Shown: piece after piece, positions 7,953 to 14,767 of the stretch
Layout: every line of letters begins with the position of its first letter
Numbering within the stretch: position 1 is the first letter of the stretch
Assembly (NCBI GenBank): GCA_902796505.1
Contig: CADBPA010000200.1
Span: 1-14,767 of the forward strand
Length of the DNA stretch: 14,767 bases
Reading direction: 5' to 3'
Source: an uncultured Ruminococcus sp.
Lineage (GTDB): Bacteria > Bacillota > Clostridia > Oscillospirales > CAG-272
Notes under the pieces: model-generated
The model's database searches: none
What the model was told of the DNA's origin: nothing
Seen by the model: the letters and a program-made list of their open reading frames with translations, nothing else
Program-made: the position numbers and the translations under genes

Positions 7953-9227
7953 TCAGAAGAGCTTCACCGCGCCGAGCGGACGGATGCGCAGGCGCATCGC
8001 CGCGCCTTTTCCGAAGACCGATTCGATCCGGTCGCAGTATTCGTCGGCGTGCTCGCGCCGCAGGAACACCTGGATCGTCCCGGCAAAACCGCCGCCGTGT
8101 ACGCGGAAGGCGCAGTCCTGCCCGGCGAGCGCGCGGTCGGTCAGCGCGAGGGCGAGCGAAAGCCCCTGCTCGCGCACGTTCTTGACGGTGTAGACGTTCT
8201 GCAGATACATGAAAGAGGAGCGCCCGGACGCCGTCACGACGTCGAGAAACGCCGGCACGTCCCCGGCTTTCAGCGCGTCCCGCGCGACGAGTACGCGTTT
8301 GTTCTCCTCGACGAAGTGCAGCGCGCGCAGGATCGCGCGGTCGCCGACCGCTTCGCGCAGTTCGGGGATCTTTTCGCGGATCTGCTCCTCGGTCACTCCG
8401 CGCAGCACCTCTTTGCCGAGCAGCGCCGCGACCGCCTTCATTTCGGCGGGTACCGAGGCGTAGTCCTCGTTGAGATCGGCGTGGTTGCCGCCGGTGTTGA
8501 CGATGCAGAGCTCATACCCCGCGTCGGTCAGCGAGAAGGAGATCGGCTCGATGACGGGGGAGGCGGGATCGGCGAAATCGATGAATACGAATCCGCCGAC
8601 GGCGCACGCCATCTGATCCATCAGTCCGCAGGGCTTTCCGAAATGGACGTTCTCGGCGTATTGGGCGTATTTTGCGATCTCCTCGTTCGGGATCTGCCCG
8701 CCGTTCGCCAGATGATTCAGGATGTTTCCGATCATCACCTCGTAGGCGGCGGAGGAGGAGATGCCGCTTCCTTTCAGCACCTCGGTGGTCGCGTAGGCGT
8801 CAAAGCCGCAGATCTGCTTGCCGTTTTTCCGGAACGCCGTGCACATGCCGGCGATCAGCGAATCGGAAGAGAAGTTCGGGAAGGCTTCGGGATCCTCCAC
8901 CCGGTCGAGCGGGATCTCCGCCATCGGGTAGCCCTCCGAGAAGAAGCGGATCACCCGCTCGCCGTTCTTTGCGGCGAGGGCGATGATGTCCCGGTCGATC
9001 GCTCCGGCCAGCACGCAGCCGTGATTGTGGTCGGTGTGGTTGCCGACGATCTCGGTCCGCCCCGGCACCGAGAAGAGCGAGACCTCCCGCCCCTCGCCGA
9101 AGATCTTCTCGAACGCCCCGACGGCGGCGGTCATCCGTTCGGCCTGCGCCTTCGGATCGGCGTAAAGTTCTCCGAAGCGGTCGAGCGCGCCGGAGGCAAG
9201 CTTCTGTTTCAGTTCTGTACTGTTCAT
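7953..9227 (-). CDS. galK: Galactokinase-family GHMP sugar kinase
   Basis: This is a 424-residue GHMP-superfamily kinase. Motif 1, GRTEIVGNHTDHNHG (56-70), is the galactose-binding signature. Motif 2, GSGISSSAA (153-161), is the ATP phosphate loop. GLMDQMA (201-207) carries the catalytic Asp204, and motif 3 is HGGGFAGT (377-384). The family phosphorylates galactose at C1 in the Leloir pathway. The signature differs from the classic GEHTDYN form: Asn63 stands where galactokinases usually have a sugar-contacting Glu, while Arg57, Asp66, Asp204 and Tyr256 are kept. A related sugar is therefore possible. No galT or galE is nearby. ATG at 9227 has AAGGA at 9240-9244, which overlaps the miaA stop codon; the gap to miaA is 15 bp. 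Confidence 0.88.
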   Translation of the reverse strand: MNSTELKQKLASGALDRFGELYADPKAQAERMTAAVGAFEKIFGEGREVSLFSVPGRTEIVGNHTDHNHGCVLAGAIDRDIIALAAKNGERVIRFFSEGYPMAEIPLDRVEDPEAFPNFSSDSLIAGMCTAFRKNGKQICGFDAYATTEVLKGSGISSSAAYEVMIGNILNHLANGGQIPNEEIAKYAQYAENVHFGKPCGLMDQMACAVGGFVFIDFADPASPVIEPISFSLTDAGYELCIVNTGGNHADLNEDYASVPAEMKAVAALLGKEVLRGVTEEQIREKIPELREAVGDRAILRALHFVEENKRVLVARDALKAGDVPAFLDVVTASGRSSFMYLQNVYTVKNVREQGLSLALALTDRALAGQDCAFRVHGGGFAGTIQVFLRREHADEYCDRIESVFGKGAAMRLRIRPLGAVKLF

Positions 9228-9242
9228 GTCGTTTTATCGTCC

Positions 9243-10235
9243 TTACGTGTGAATTCTTTGTTGGATACGCTCCGGGATACGGTCGGCAAACGCCGCCGAG
9301 CCGAGCATCGCGCGCTCGACTTCAGAGAGCAGTTCCTCTTTCGGGCGCAGACTTCCGTCCTCTCGGTCAACGTAGAGCGTGTGCGCGCCCTCCTCGCGGC
9401 GAAACCAGGTCTGCTGGCGCTTGGCGTAATGCCGCGTGGCGAGCTTGATCTGCTCGCTCGCCCACCCATCGCCCTCCGAGTTCTCGGCGGCGGCGAGGAT
9501 CTCCTTGTACCCGATCGCCTGCGCGGCGGTCGAGTCCCGTTTCAGAACGCCGGAGCGGTAAAGCCCCTCCGCCTCCTGCCACAGTCCTGCGCGGAACATC
9601 TCGTCCACCCGCTCGTCGCACCGGCGGTAGAGGTTTTCCCGATTGTGAAAATCGAGAACGAAGAGCAGGTTTCCGGAATCGGGCGCAACGCGGCTTTCGG
9701 CGTCGAGTTCGCTCTTCGTCCGTCCGGTCTTATCGTAGATCTCCAGCGCGCGGATCACGCGGCGGAGATTGTTCTTGTGCGTTTTTTCCGCCGCGGCGGG
9801 ATCGATCCGGCAGAGCCTCTCCCAAAGCGCGTCGGCGCCGAGGGCTTCGGCGTTTTTGCGATACACGGGGTCGCTTTCGGGAATCTCTCCTCGGCTTTTT
9901 CGCAGGAGCGCGTCGAGATACAGCCCCGTTCCGCCGACGAGGATCGGCAGAAGCCCCTCCCCGGTCAGCTCCGCGATCGCGCGCGCCGCGTCCTCGCGGT
10001 AATTTTCGACGCTGTAGTTTTCCTCCGGGGAGACGAGGTCGATCATCCGGTGCGGCACGCGCCGCATCTCCTCCGCGGTCGGCTTCGCCGTTCCGATATC
10101 CATCCCCCGGTAGATCTGCATCGAGTCGCAGGAGACGATCGCACAGCCGCCGAGCTCCTCCGCGAGCGCGAGCGCGAGCGCGCTTTTGCCGGACGCCGTC
10201 GGTCCGACGACGGCGAGAAATGCCGGGTTCTTCAT
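9243..10235 (-). CDS. miaA: tRNA dimethylallyltransferase MiaA
   Basis: MiaA transfers a dimethylallyl group to the N6 of A37 in tRNAs that read codons beginning with U. The 330-residue protein shows Walker A GPTASGKS (11-18), CDSMQIYRGMDIGTAKP (36-52), PHRMIDLVSPEENYSV (61-76), GGTGLYLDALL (101-111), the RRVIRALEIY segment and the C-terminal QAIGYKE and TRHYAKRQQTWFRRE motifs that mark the family. The start is ATG 10235, because GGAGGA at 10244-10249 lies 8 nt upstream and the protein begins directly with MKNPAFLAVVGPTASG. The same frame stays open further upstream to 10571, but that stretch reads through the 3' end of the ribokinase gene and is not homologous. The gap from the ribokinase stop is 73 bp, without a U-tract stem. 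Confidence 0.97.
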   Translation of the reverse strand: MKNPAFLAVVGPTASGKSALALALAEELGGCAIVSCDSMQIYRGMDIGTAKPTAEEMRRVPHRMIDLVSPEENYSVENYREDAARAIAELTGEGLLPILVGGTGLYLDALLRKSRGEIPESDPVYRKNAEALGADALWERLCRIDPAAAEKTHKNNLRRVIRALEIYDKTGRTKSELDAESRVAPDSGNLLFVLDFHNRENLYRRCDERVDEMFRAGLWQEAEGLYRSGVLKRDSTAAQAIGYKEILAAAENSEGDGWASEQIKLATRHYAKRQQTWFRREEGAHTLYVDREDGSLRPKEELLSEVERAMLGSAAFADRIPERIQQRIHT

Positions 10236-10308
10236 TCGGTTTTTCCTCCGGACGCCGGGCGGACGGTCTGCGGAAAGGGGACGCGGTCGCTTGGCAAGCC
10301 CCGACCTT

Positions 10309-11247
10309 TCATCGTCTGCGCGCGAGAAACGCGCGCACTTCCTCTTCGGTGGGGATCGAGGAACTCGCGCCTTTTCTCGAAACGGCGATCGCGCCGGCGG
10401 CGCAGCCGTAACGGACGGCGGCGTAAATATCCCCTCCGTTGCGCATATATTCGACGGCAAGCGCGGCGGTGAAGGCGTCGCCTGCGGCGGTGGTGTCCAC
10501 CACGGCGTCCGGACGGAAGGAGGGAACGATCTTCCCGGATTTTCCGTCGTAGATGAACGCGCCGCGTTCACCCTGTTTGATGACGATATATTTCGCTTTC
10601 ACCATCCGCGAAAGCGAGAGCGCCGCCTGCAGCGCCGTGTTGTATCCGAGCGGCGTCACGCCGGTGTAGATCGCGGTCTCGCTCTCGTTCGGGGAAAAGA
10701 CCTCGACCTCGGGCAGACCGGCGAAGGAATGCTCTTTCGACGCCGGGGCGGCGTCCACGAACACCGGGATCCCGCGGGCGGCTCCGGTGCGGATGACCTG
10801 CGCGGCGATCGGGAAGGGAATCTCAAAATTGACGTAGGCGGCGTCGGGCGCGCAGGCGAAGGCCTCGCTGACGTTGTCGGCGGTGAGATTGGCGTTCGCG
10901 CCGGGGTAGACGACGATGCGGTTCTGCCCGGACGCCTCCTTGATGACGACGGCAAGCCCGGTCGGCGCTTCGTGGTCCACGCGGATCGCCGAGGTGTCAA
11001 GTCCGAGTTCCTTGTAGTAGCCGAAGAGCTTCTGCCCGTGCAGATCCGGACCGAGCCGGGTGCAGAAGACGCATTCCGCGCCGAGTTTCTGCAGGGCGAT
11101 CGCGGAGTTTGCGCCCTTTCCGCCGGGGGTGTAGGCAACGCCGCCGTCGTCGATCAGCGTCTCGCCCGGCGCGGGACAGCGAAGCACGTTCATCGATAGA
11201 TCCATATTCGCCGAGCCGACGAGCAGGATCCTTTTCTTGTTTTCCAT
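10309..11247 (-). CDS. rbsK: Ribokinase (PfkB-family sugar kinase)
   Basis: This 312-residue PfkB-family kinase best fits ribokinase, which makes ribose 5-phosphate from ribose and ATP. It starts with the ribokinase pattern VVGSANMD-like LLVGSANMDLSM (8-19), followed by PAPGET (25-30) and the sugar-binding YTPGGKGANSAIAL (39-52). The anion-hole and catalytic motif is DTTAAGDAFTAAL (251-263) with Asp257 as the base. FVDAAPAS (163-170) and SPNESE (185-190) are also typical. ATG at 11247 has AGGAGA at 11253-11258, 5 nt upstream. No ribose transporter or regulator is adjacent, so it may act on ribose from nucleoside breakdown; other PfkB substrates (for example deoxyribose) cannot be excluded. 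The gap from the upstream ATPase gene is 58 bp. Confidence 0.9.
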   Translation of the reverse strand: MENKKRILLVGSANMDLSMNVLRCPAPGETLIDDGGVAYTPGGKGANSAIALQKLGAECVFCTRLGPDLHGQKLFGYYKELGLDTSAIRVDHEAPTGLAVVIKEASGQNRIVVYPGANANLTADNVSEAFACAPDAAYVNFEIPFPIAAQVIRTGAARGIPVFVDAAPASKEHSFAGLPEVEVFSPNESETAIYTGVTPLGYNTALQAALSLSRMVKAKYIVIKQGERGAFIYDGKSGKIVPSFRPDAVVDTTAAGDAFTAALAVEYMRNGGDIYAAVRYGCAAGAIAVSRKGASSSIPTEEEVRAFLARRR

Positions 11248-11305
11248 GATATTCTCCTATGTTCGCAGAGTGTTTTTTTCGGGGCGGAGTTCCGCCGCCG
11301 TTTTG

Positions 11306-13627
11306 TCAGGAATTCTTTTTCGCCGTGAGTTTGAAGATCGCCGAGCCGGAGAGTATTTCTCTGGCAAGGGTGGATTCGCGGGAGCGGCAGGTGAAGAGGA
11401 AGCTCTGCTGCTCCTTCGTGTCGGCGAGCCATGCGATCGCCTGCATCATGCAGCGCGCGCGGACGTTGTCCTGATGCGCGAAGCTTTCGTCAAAGCAGAC
11501 CGGCGGCGTATCCGGGTAGAGCATATCGATCAGCGCCATGCGGACGGCGATGTACGCCATATCCCGCGTGCCGCCCGAAAGGAAGTCCACCGAGCGTTCC
11601 CGGCCTTCCTCGTCGGTGAAGGAAACGATCAGCCCGTCGTCGACCTTCACGCCGCCGTACCGGCGGTTGGTCATGATCTCCATCAGCGAGGTCGCGTATT
11701 CGCCGAGGCGCGGCGAGATCTCCTCGCGCAGTTTCGCCTCCGCGTGTTCGATCGCGGCGTACGCCGCGCGGTAGGAAAGCAGTTTTTCGGTCTGTTCGGC
11801 GATCTGCCGCTCGAGGACCTGAATGCGCGAATACAGTTCGCCGGGATCGCGCTCGGAGAGCTTCAGCAGGGCGAGTTCGTCCTCCTTCTGATTCAGCTCG
11901 CGCTCAAGCGTCGCAATGGTCTCTTTGGTCGCGGCGATGCGGTTGGTGATCTCGTCGTGATTGACGCCCGAAAGCACCTTGCGCTTGAGCGGGGAGACCT
12001 TGGCGCGCACGTCGATCTCGTTGTACGCCGAAAGACGGCGGCGCACGTCGGTGACGGTGATCTCGCTGTTGACGCGCTCGTCGTTCAGCCGGGCGCGCTC
12101 GCCGAGGAAGGCGTCGAGCTTCGCTTCAAATTCGTCGAGAGCCGCCGTTCCGCGCTCGAAATCGGTATCCGGCGCCCAGCGCAGGATCGTCTCTTTCTGC
12201 CGTTCGACGGCGGAGCGGTAGTCGGCCTTCGCCTGCTCCAGCGCGACGAGCGCCGAGTCGGTGGAGGCGATGATATGATCGCGCTTTTCGCGCGCCTCGC
12301 CGATGACGGCGAGTTTGTTCAGAAGATCGGTATAGTTTCCGGTGCCGTAGGTCGCACACGTTGCCCGGAGCTGGCGCAGCGCGAGGATCAGCAGAACGGC
12401 GGAGAAGATCACCCCCGCGCCGGCGAGCGCGAGAAGCACCCATCCGAGCGTCAGAAGGATCTGCGCGCTCTCTTTGCCGACGACCTCGAACACCGCCGCG
12501 GCAATGCCGGCGAGCAGGCAGAGAACGGCGAGCAGGATCGAGCGGATCACGCCGGCGTGCAGTGCCTTCGCCTTGACGGTCAGTTTCTTTTCGCCGCCCT
12601 CGCTGTCGGCAAGCTCGATGGCGGATTCGATCTCGCGCGTGATGCCGACGGCGTTCTTTTCGCGCAGATAATCCTCCTCGCATTGATCGAGCCTGCGGTG
12701 GCATTCGTTTGCCGTCCTGCGCGCCTCGGTGACCTCGGCGCGGTAGTTTTCGTCCGGCACGAAGCCTCCGACGGTATTCTCTTCGATATACCGCTCGTAC
12801 CGCTCGGTCTTCTCCTCGCACTCGCGCTCCAGATCGTGCAGACTGTCGAAGGACTGGATGATCATGACGTTGCCGTAGGAAATATTCTGGTCGTTCAGGT
12901 TTTCAAGGTCTTTGACGGCGGCGTCCCGCTCGATGCGGAGCTTGTGCAGTTCAGCCTCCCGGCCGAGGACGCTGCGGTTGTTCGCGTCGGTCTCGGCAAG
13001 TTCCTGCTCCAGCCGCTCTTTTTTCTGCGTCAGGTCATAGATCAGTCCGCCGGTGTTGTTCTCGTGCAGCAGGGCGTCCGCCTTTTCCTGAAGCTTTGTC
13101 AGCGCGCGGCGGATATTCAGATGCTCGTTTGCCGAAAAGAGAATGTTCTCGATCGATTCTTTCACCGCGTCCTCGTCAATGTCGGTCTCGCCGAGGCGGC
13201 CGATGAAGGCGGTGTTTTCAAAAAGCGTGCGGTCGGCGCCGAAGAAGATCTCCCCGGCGGGCGCTTTGCCGAACACCGGCGCGCCGGTCTCCAGATCGAG
13301 CACGGCGTTCTCCTCTTTATAGGACACGCCGTTTTCGGACGGCGTCGTCGAGCGCGTGATGAGATACCGCTTTCCCTTCGAGCGGATCTGCATCGAGCCT
13401 GCGGCGATGCCGGTATCCCAGTTCAGCCGCTTTTTGCGCTCGTCCGGCTTCGGGGAGCCGTTCCGCGCTCCGTCCGGGAAGCCGTAAAACATATATTTGA
13501 TGAACGCGGCGATCGTGCTTTTGCCCGCCTCGTTCTCGCCTTCGATGACGTTGATGCCGTCGGAAAACTCCATGGTGAGGTCTTTCAGCTTCCCGAAGCT
13601 TTTGATCGTGATCTTTTCGATGATCAT
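11306..13627 (-). CDS. YhaN-like SMC/Rad50-type AAA ATPase with central membrane hairpin
   Basis: This is a 773-residue ATPase of the Rad50/SbcC/YhaN group. The N-terminal nucleotide-binding half has Walker A GENEAGKST (30-38) in the MIIEKITIKSFGKLKD context. Two charged coiled-coil arms follow (about 170-345 and 440-635). The C-terminal half carries the ABC-type signature LSGGTRD (about 684-690) and Walker B VCFDES (about 711-716) followed by FAHQD. Between the arms, at about 361-384 and 389-418, are two long hydrophobic segments with only a short connector. They should form a membrane hairpin where Rad50 has its zinc hook. Bacillus subtilis YhaN has a similar plan but is longer. No SbcD/YhaO-like nuclease gene is in the window. 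ATG at 13627 follows AAAGGA about 8 nt upstream, and the gap to the DUF6062 gene is 34 bp. The function is unknown; DNA-end or membrane-associated DNA handling is a guess from the fold. Confidence 0.85.
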   Translation of the reverse strand: MIIEKITIKSFGKLKDLTMEFSDGINVIEGENEAGKSTIAAFIKYMFYGFPDGARNGSPKPDERKKRLNWDTGIAAGSMQIRSKGKRYLITRSTTPSENGVSYKEENAVLDLETGAPVFGKAPAGEIFFGADRTLFENTAFIGRLGETDIDEDAVKESIENILFSANEHLNIRRALTKLQEKADALLHENNTGGLIYDLTQKKERLEQELAETDANNRSVLGREAELHKLRIERDAAVKDLENLNDQNISYGNVMIIQSFDSLHDLERECEEKTERYERYIEENTVGGFVPDENYRAEVTEARRTANECHRRLDQCEEDYLREKNAVGITREIESAIELADSEGGEKKLTVKAKALHAGVIRSILLAVLCLLAGIAAAVFEVVGKESAQILLTLGWVLLALAGAGVIFSAVLLILALRQLRATCATYGTGNYTDLLNKLAVIGEAREKRDHIIASTDSALVALEQAKADYRSAVERQKETILRWAPDTDFERGTAALDEFEAKLDAFLGERARLNDERVNSEITVTDVRRRLSAYNEIDVRAKVSPLKRKVLSGVNHDEITNRIAATKETIATLERELNQKEDELALLKLSERDPGELYSRIQVLERQIAEQTEKLLSYRAAYAAIEHAEAKLREEISPRLGEYATSLMEIMTNRRYGGVKVDDGLIVSFTDEEGRERSVDFLSGGTRDMAYIAVRMALIDMLYPDTPPVCFDESFAHQDNVRARCMMQAIAWLADTKEQQSFLFTCRSRESTLAREILSGSAIFKLTAKKNS

Positions 13628-13661
13628 AGTCTCGTCCTTTCTTTCCTGCCGTCCCTCCGGC

Positions 13662-14360
13662 TTATTCCTCCCGGTCTCCGCCGAGAAACGCGATCGCCCG
13701 CTTGACCGAGTCCTTGGAATTGTACCACGGCTCCTCGTCGTAACGGTAATCGAATTTCTTGCAGAACCAGCTGACGTCGCCGGTCAGTCCGTCAAGATAG
13801 TTTTTTTCGATGCACAGCGCCCGGTCGAAAAAGGCGCGGTAGTTCTTTTTGTTCATCCTCGCCGCCGCATAGTCGAGCATCGCGGTGTAGTGCGGCAGGC
13901 AGAAGTAGGGCGTTTTTGCGAATTTTTCGGGGAAGGCGTAGTCGGTCTCGAAGAGGAGAACGGCGGTCGAGATCATCGCGTCGAGGTTACGCCCGATGCG
14001 CGAGCAGATATAGCAGCTTTCGCCGAGCCGCCGCAGCTGCTCCCGGCTCTCCTTCGAGGGATCGCCGAGCAGATTTTTCGCCGAAAGCTTCTTTCCGACC
14101 TCGGCGAGGTGGCTCTCCAGGATCAGCCCGATGCCGAGCATCCTCTGCCGCTTCATCATCCGCCCGAAATGCCGGGGGCAGAAGCCCATCTCGTTGGTCT
14201 TGATGCGGATGTCCGGCTCCATCATCGAAGCGCCGAGGATGATGTCCAGCTCGTCCTCTTCGAGCTTTTTGAAAAGAACGCAGAAGGGGCATCCGTCTTC
14301 CGGGTGTTCGGCAACACGGTCAAACGCTTCGTTGACCGGTATGGTATAGATCTGTTCGAT
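13662..14360 (-). CDS. DUF6062-family protein with paired CxxC/CxxH motifs, probable ATC start
   Basis: The frame encodes a 232-residue soluble protein that I recognise as DUF6062 by IYTIPVNEAF (4-13), ILGASMMEPDIRIKTNEMGF (41-60) and the Cys motifs; its function is unknown. Cys pairs are arranged in two similar halves: C24PFC27 with C61PRH64, and C116YIC119 with C154LPH157, which suggests two metal-binding sites. The first ATG (14225) would remove residues 1-45, including C24 and C27. No ATG, GTG or TTG occurs in frame between the upstream stop (14394-14396) and 14225. The sequence GGGAGG near 14369-14375 is spaced about 8 nt before ATC 14360, exactly where the family's first residue belongs. 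I therefore call ATC as start, or a recent ATG-to-ATC change or sequencing error. It is first in the nine-gene run and lies 34 bp before the YhaN-like ATPase gene. Confidence 0.8.
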   Translation of the reverse strand: MEQIYTIPVNEAFDRVAEHPEDGCPFCVLFKKLEEDELDIILGASMMEPDIRIKTNEMGFCPRHFGRMMKRQRMLGIGLILESHLAEVGKKLSAKNLLGDPSKESREQLRRLGESCYICSRIGRNLDAMISTAVLLFETDYAFPEKFAKTPYFCLPHYTAMLDYAAARMNKKNYRAFFDRALCIEKNYLDGLTGDVSWFCKKFDYRYDEEPWYNSKDSVKRAIAFLGGDREE

Positions 14361-14365
14361 GGCGG

Positions 14366-14376
14366 CTCCCTCCCTT
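14366..14376 (-). promoter_or_regulatory. Shine-Dalgarno sequence that points to the ATC start of the DUF6062 gene
   Basis: The minus strand reads AAGGGAGGGAGCCGCC and then ATC at 14360. The purine run is as strong as those before the glutamine synthetase and ydbC genes (both GGGAGGG) and is at normal distance from ATC. It lies about 140 nt from the first in-frame ATG at 14225, so it cannot serve that codon. Confidence 0.75.
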
Positions 14377-14407
14377 GCCGGAAAATTTCTTTTTTACGCG
14401 AAAACCC

Positions 14408-14591
14408 CTTGTCCCGCGCTTTTTAAGCGATCGTTTCCGCGAACGCGAGATCGCATGTCCCGCATTTTTCCAGCGATCCTTTCCGCGAACGCGAGATCGC
14501 ATGTCCCGCGCTTTTCCAGCGATCCTTTCCACGAACGCGAGATTGCATGTCCCGCGCTTTTCAAGCGATCCTCTCTTTGCACGCGAGGTTT
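14408..14591. repeat. Four tandem copies of a 46-bp unit in the leader of the DUF6062 gene
   Basis: Copies lie at 14408-14453, 14454-14499, 14500-14545 and 14546-about 14591; the last is diverged in its second half. All carry TGTCCCGC followed by a short T-rich block and GCGATC. Copies 1-3 continue to CCGCGAACGCGAGATCG or a near match. In copies 1 and 2 the arms GCGATC...GATCGC are inverted repeats around a CGCG-AA-CGCG core; copy 3 keeps them with one change (GATTGC). A second small stem (CGCTT/AAGCG) overlaps the first. The unit length is not a multiple of three, so the array does not encode a regular protein repeat. The flanks are alike too: TTTTTACGCGAAAA at 14391-14404 and TTTTTTCACGCGAAAA at 14590-14605. 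Confidence 0.93.
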
Positions 14592-14634
14592 TTTCACGCG
14601 AAAAAAATATATTAAAATATAACTTGTCTCTTCT

Positions 14635-14663
14635 ATTATACAACATCGAAACGCGGTTTTCAA
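14635..14663 (-). promoter_or_regulatory. Sigma-A promoter upstream of the DUF6062 gene and the nine-gene run
   Basis: On the minus strand, TTGAAA (14658-14663, 5 of 6) is followed by a 17-nt spacer and a perfect TATAAT (14635-14640). Transcription would start near 14628, giving a leader of about 268 nt to the ATC at 14360, of which 184 nt are the 46-bp repeats. This is the only strong leftward promoter I could find for the genes between 4957 and 14360. Confidence 0.82.
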
Positions 14664-14767
14664 GTTTTTTCCGCAAAAAAACAAAAAATTCTTTTCCTCT
14701 TCCTGCTTCTCTTCCTGCCCATAGCCTCCCCTTGCTCTCCGCGCGCCTTCTTTTCGCCCCCTTTCCC
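14664..14767. other. Low-complexity end of the window, no gene seen
   Basis: An A-rich block on the plus strand (14673-14690) is followed by a nearly pure pyrimidine stretch rich in CTTCC and CTCTT. No reading frame with protein-like features, hairpin or promoter was recognised. Any neighbouring gene lies beyond the window. Confidence 0.6.

Noticed and set aside
10236..10571. Upstream extension of the miaA frame by about 110 codons
   Set aside because: It overlaps the 3' end of the ribokinase gene. The family N-terminus and a strong Shine-Dalgarno sequence place the start at 10235.
11284..11297. Hairpin in the ATPase-rbsK gap as a terminator
   Set aside because: The 5-bp stem has a 4-nt loop and on the transcribed minus strand is followed by CCGAAAAAAA, with no U-tract.
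11237..13705. An 822-codon open frame on the plus strand opposite the YhaN-like ATPase
   Set aside because: Same cause: it mirrors the ATPase coding frame, lacks a ribosome-binding site and has no family features, while the minus strand has Walker A, signature and Walker B motifs.
14408..14591. Possible CRISPR array
   Set aside because: The units are contiguous and similar over their whole length, with no unique spacers between conserved repeats, and no cas genes are present.
14320..14684. Short frames over the 46-bp repeat array whose products repeat motifs such as RDMRSRVRG
   Set aside because: The unit length is not a multiple of three, so the apparent protein repeats only cycle through frames. 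No ribosome-binding site or family match was seen; the region is the untranslated leader.

Overview
The window looks like a chromosomal segment of a GC-rich member of the Clostridia (Bacillota). The basis is gene content: a YdbC-type PC4 protein, a type III glutamine synthetase, AzlC/AzlD, a DUF6062 protein and a YhaN-like membrane ATPase, plus strong purine-rich Shine-Dalgarno sites and short AT-rich sigma-A promoters set in GC-rich coding DNA. The family or genus cannot be fixed from the sequence alone. No transposase, integrase, phage gene, CRISPR array, tRNA or rRNA was seen.

Layout. (1) 1-1971 (+): a serine hydrolase of the class C beta-lactamase fold, probably cut at its 5' end by the window edge. 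(2) 2061-2093: a 13-bp-stem terminator shared with the convergent small gene ydbC (2098-2322, -). (3) 2323-2671: an AT-rich promoter zone and a 38-bp tandem duplication, ending in a consensus sigma-A promoter. (4) 2672-4774 (+): a 700-residue type III glutamine synthetase whose stop codon lies in a 16-bp triplication, followed by a shared bidirectional terminator at 4907-4945. (5) 4957-14360 (-): nine genes that all point left with gaps of 77 bp or less.

In transcription order these nine are a DUF6062 protein, a YhaN-like SMC/Rad50-type ATPase with two central membrane helices, ribokinase, the tRNA dimethylallyltransferase miaA, a galactokinase-family kinase, recA, recX, azlC and azlD. The only convincing promoter (14635-14663) lies upstream of the first gene and the only convincing terminator lies after the last, so the whole run could be one unit of about 9.7 kb. 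recA has no visible promoter or LexA box in the 36 bp before it. recX starts inside the recA stop codon, and azlD starts inside the azlC end.

The most unusual part is the right end. Between the promoter and the DUF6062 gene lies a leader of about 270 nt, of which about 184 nt are four tandem copies of a 46-bp unit carrying inverted repeats. The DUF6062 reading frame has no ATG, GTG or TTG at its expected beginning. A strong Shine-Dalgarno sequence is spaced correctly for an ATC codon, exactly where the protein should start. Starting there restores a CPFC motif and gives the protein two matching CxxC...CxxH half-sites. No complete previously undescribed system is evident; the leader, the ATC start and the DUF6062/YhaN-like pair are the best leads.
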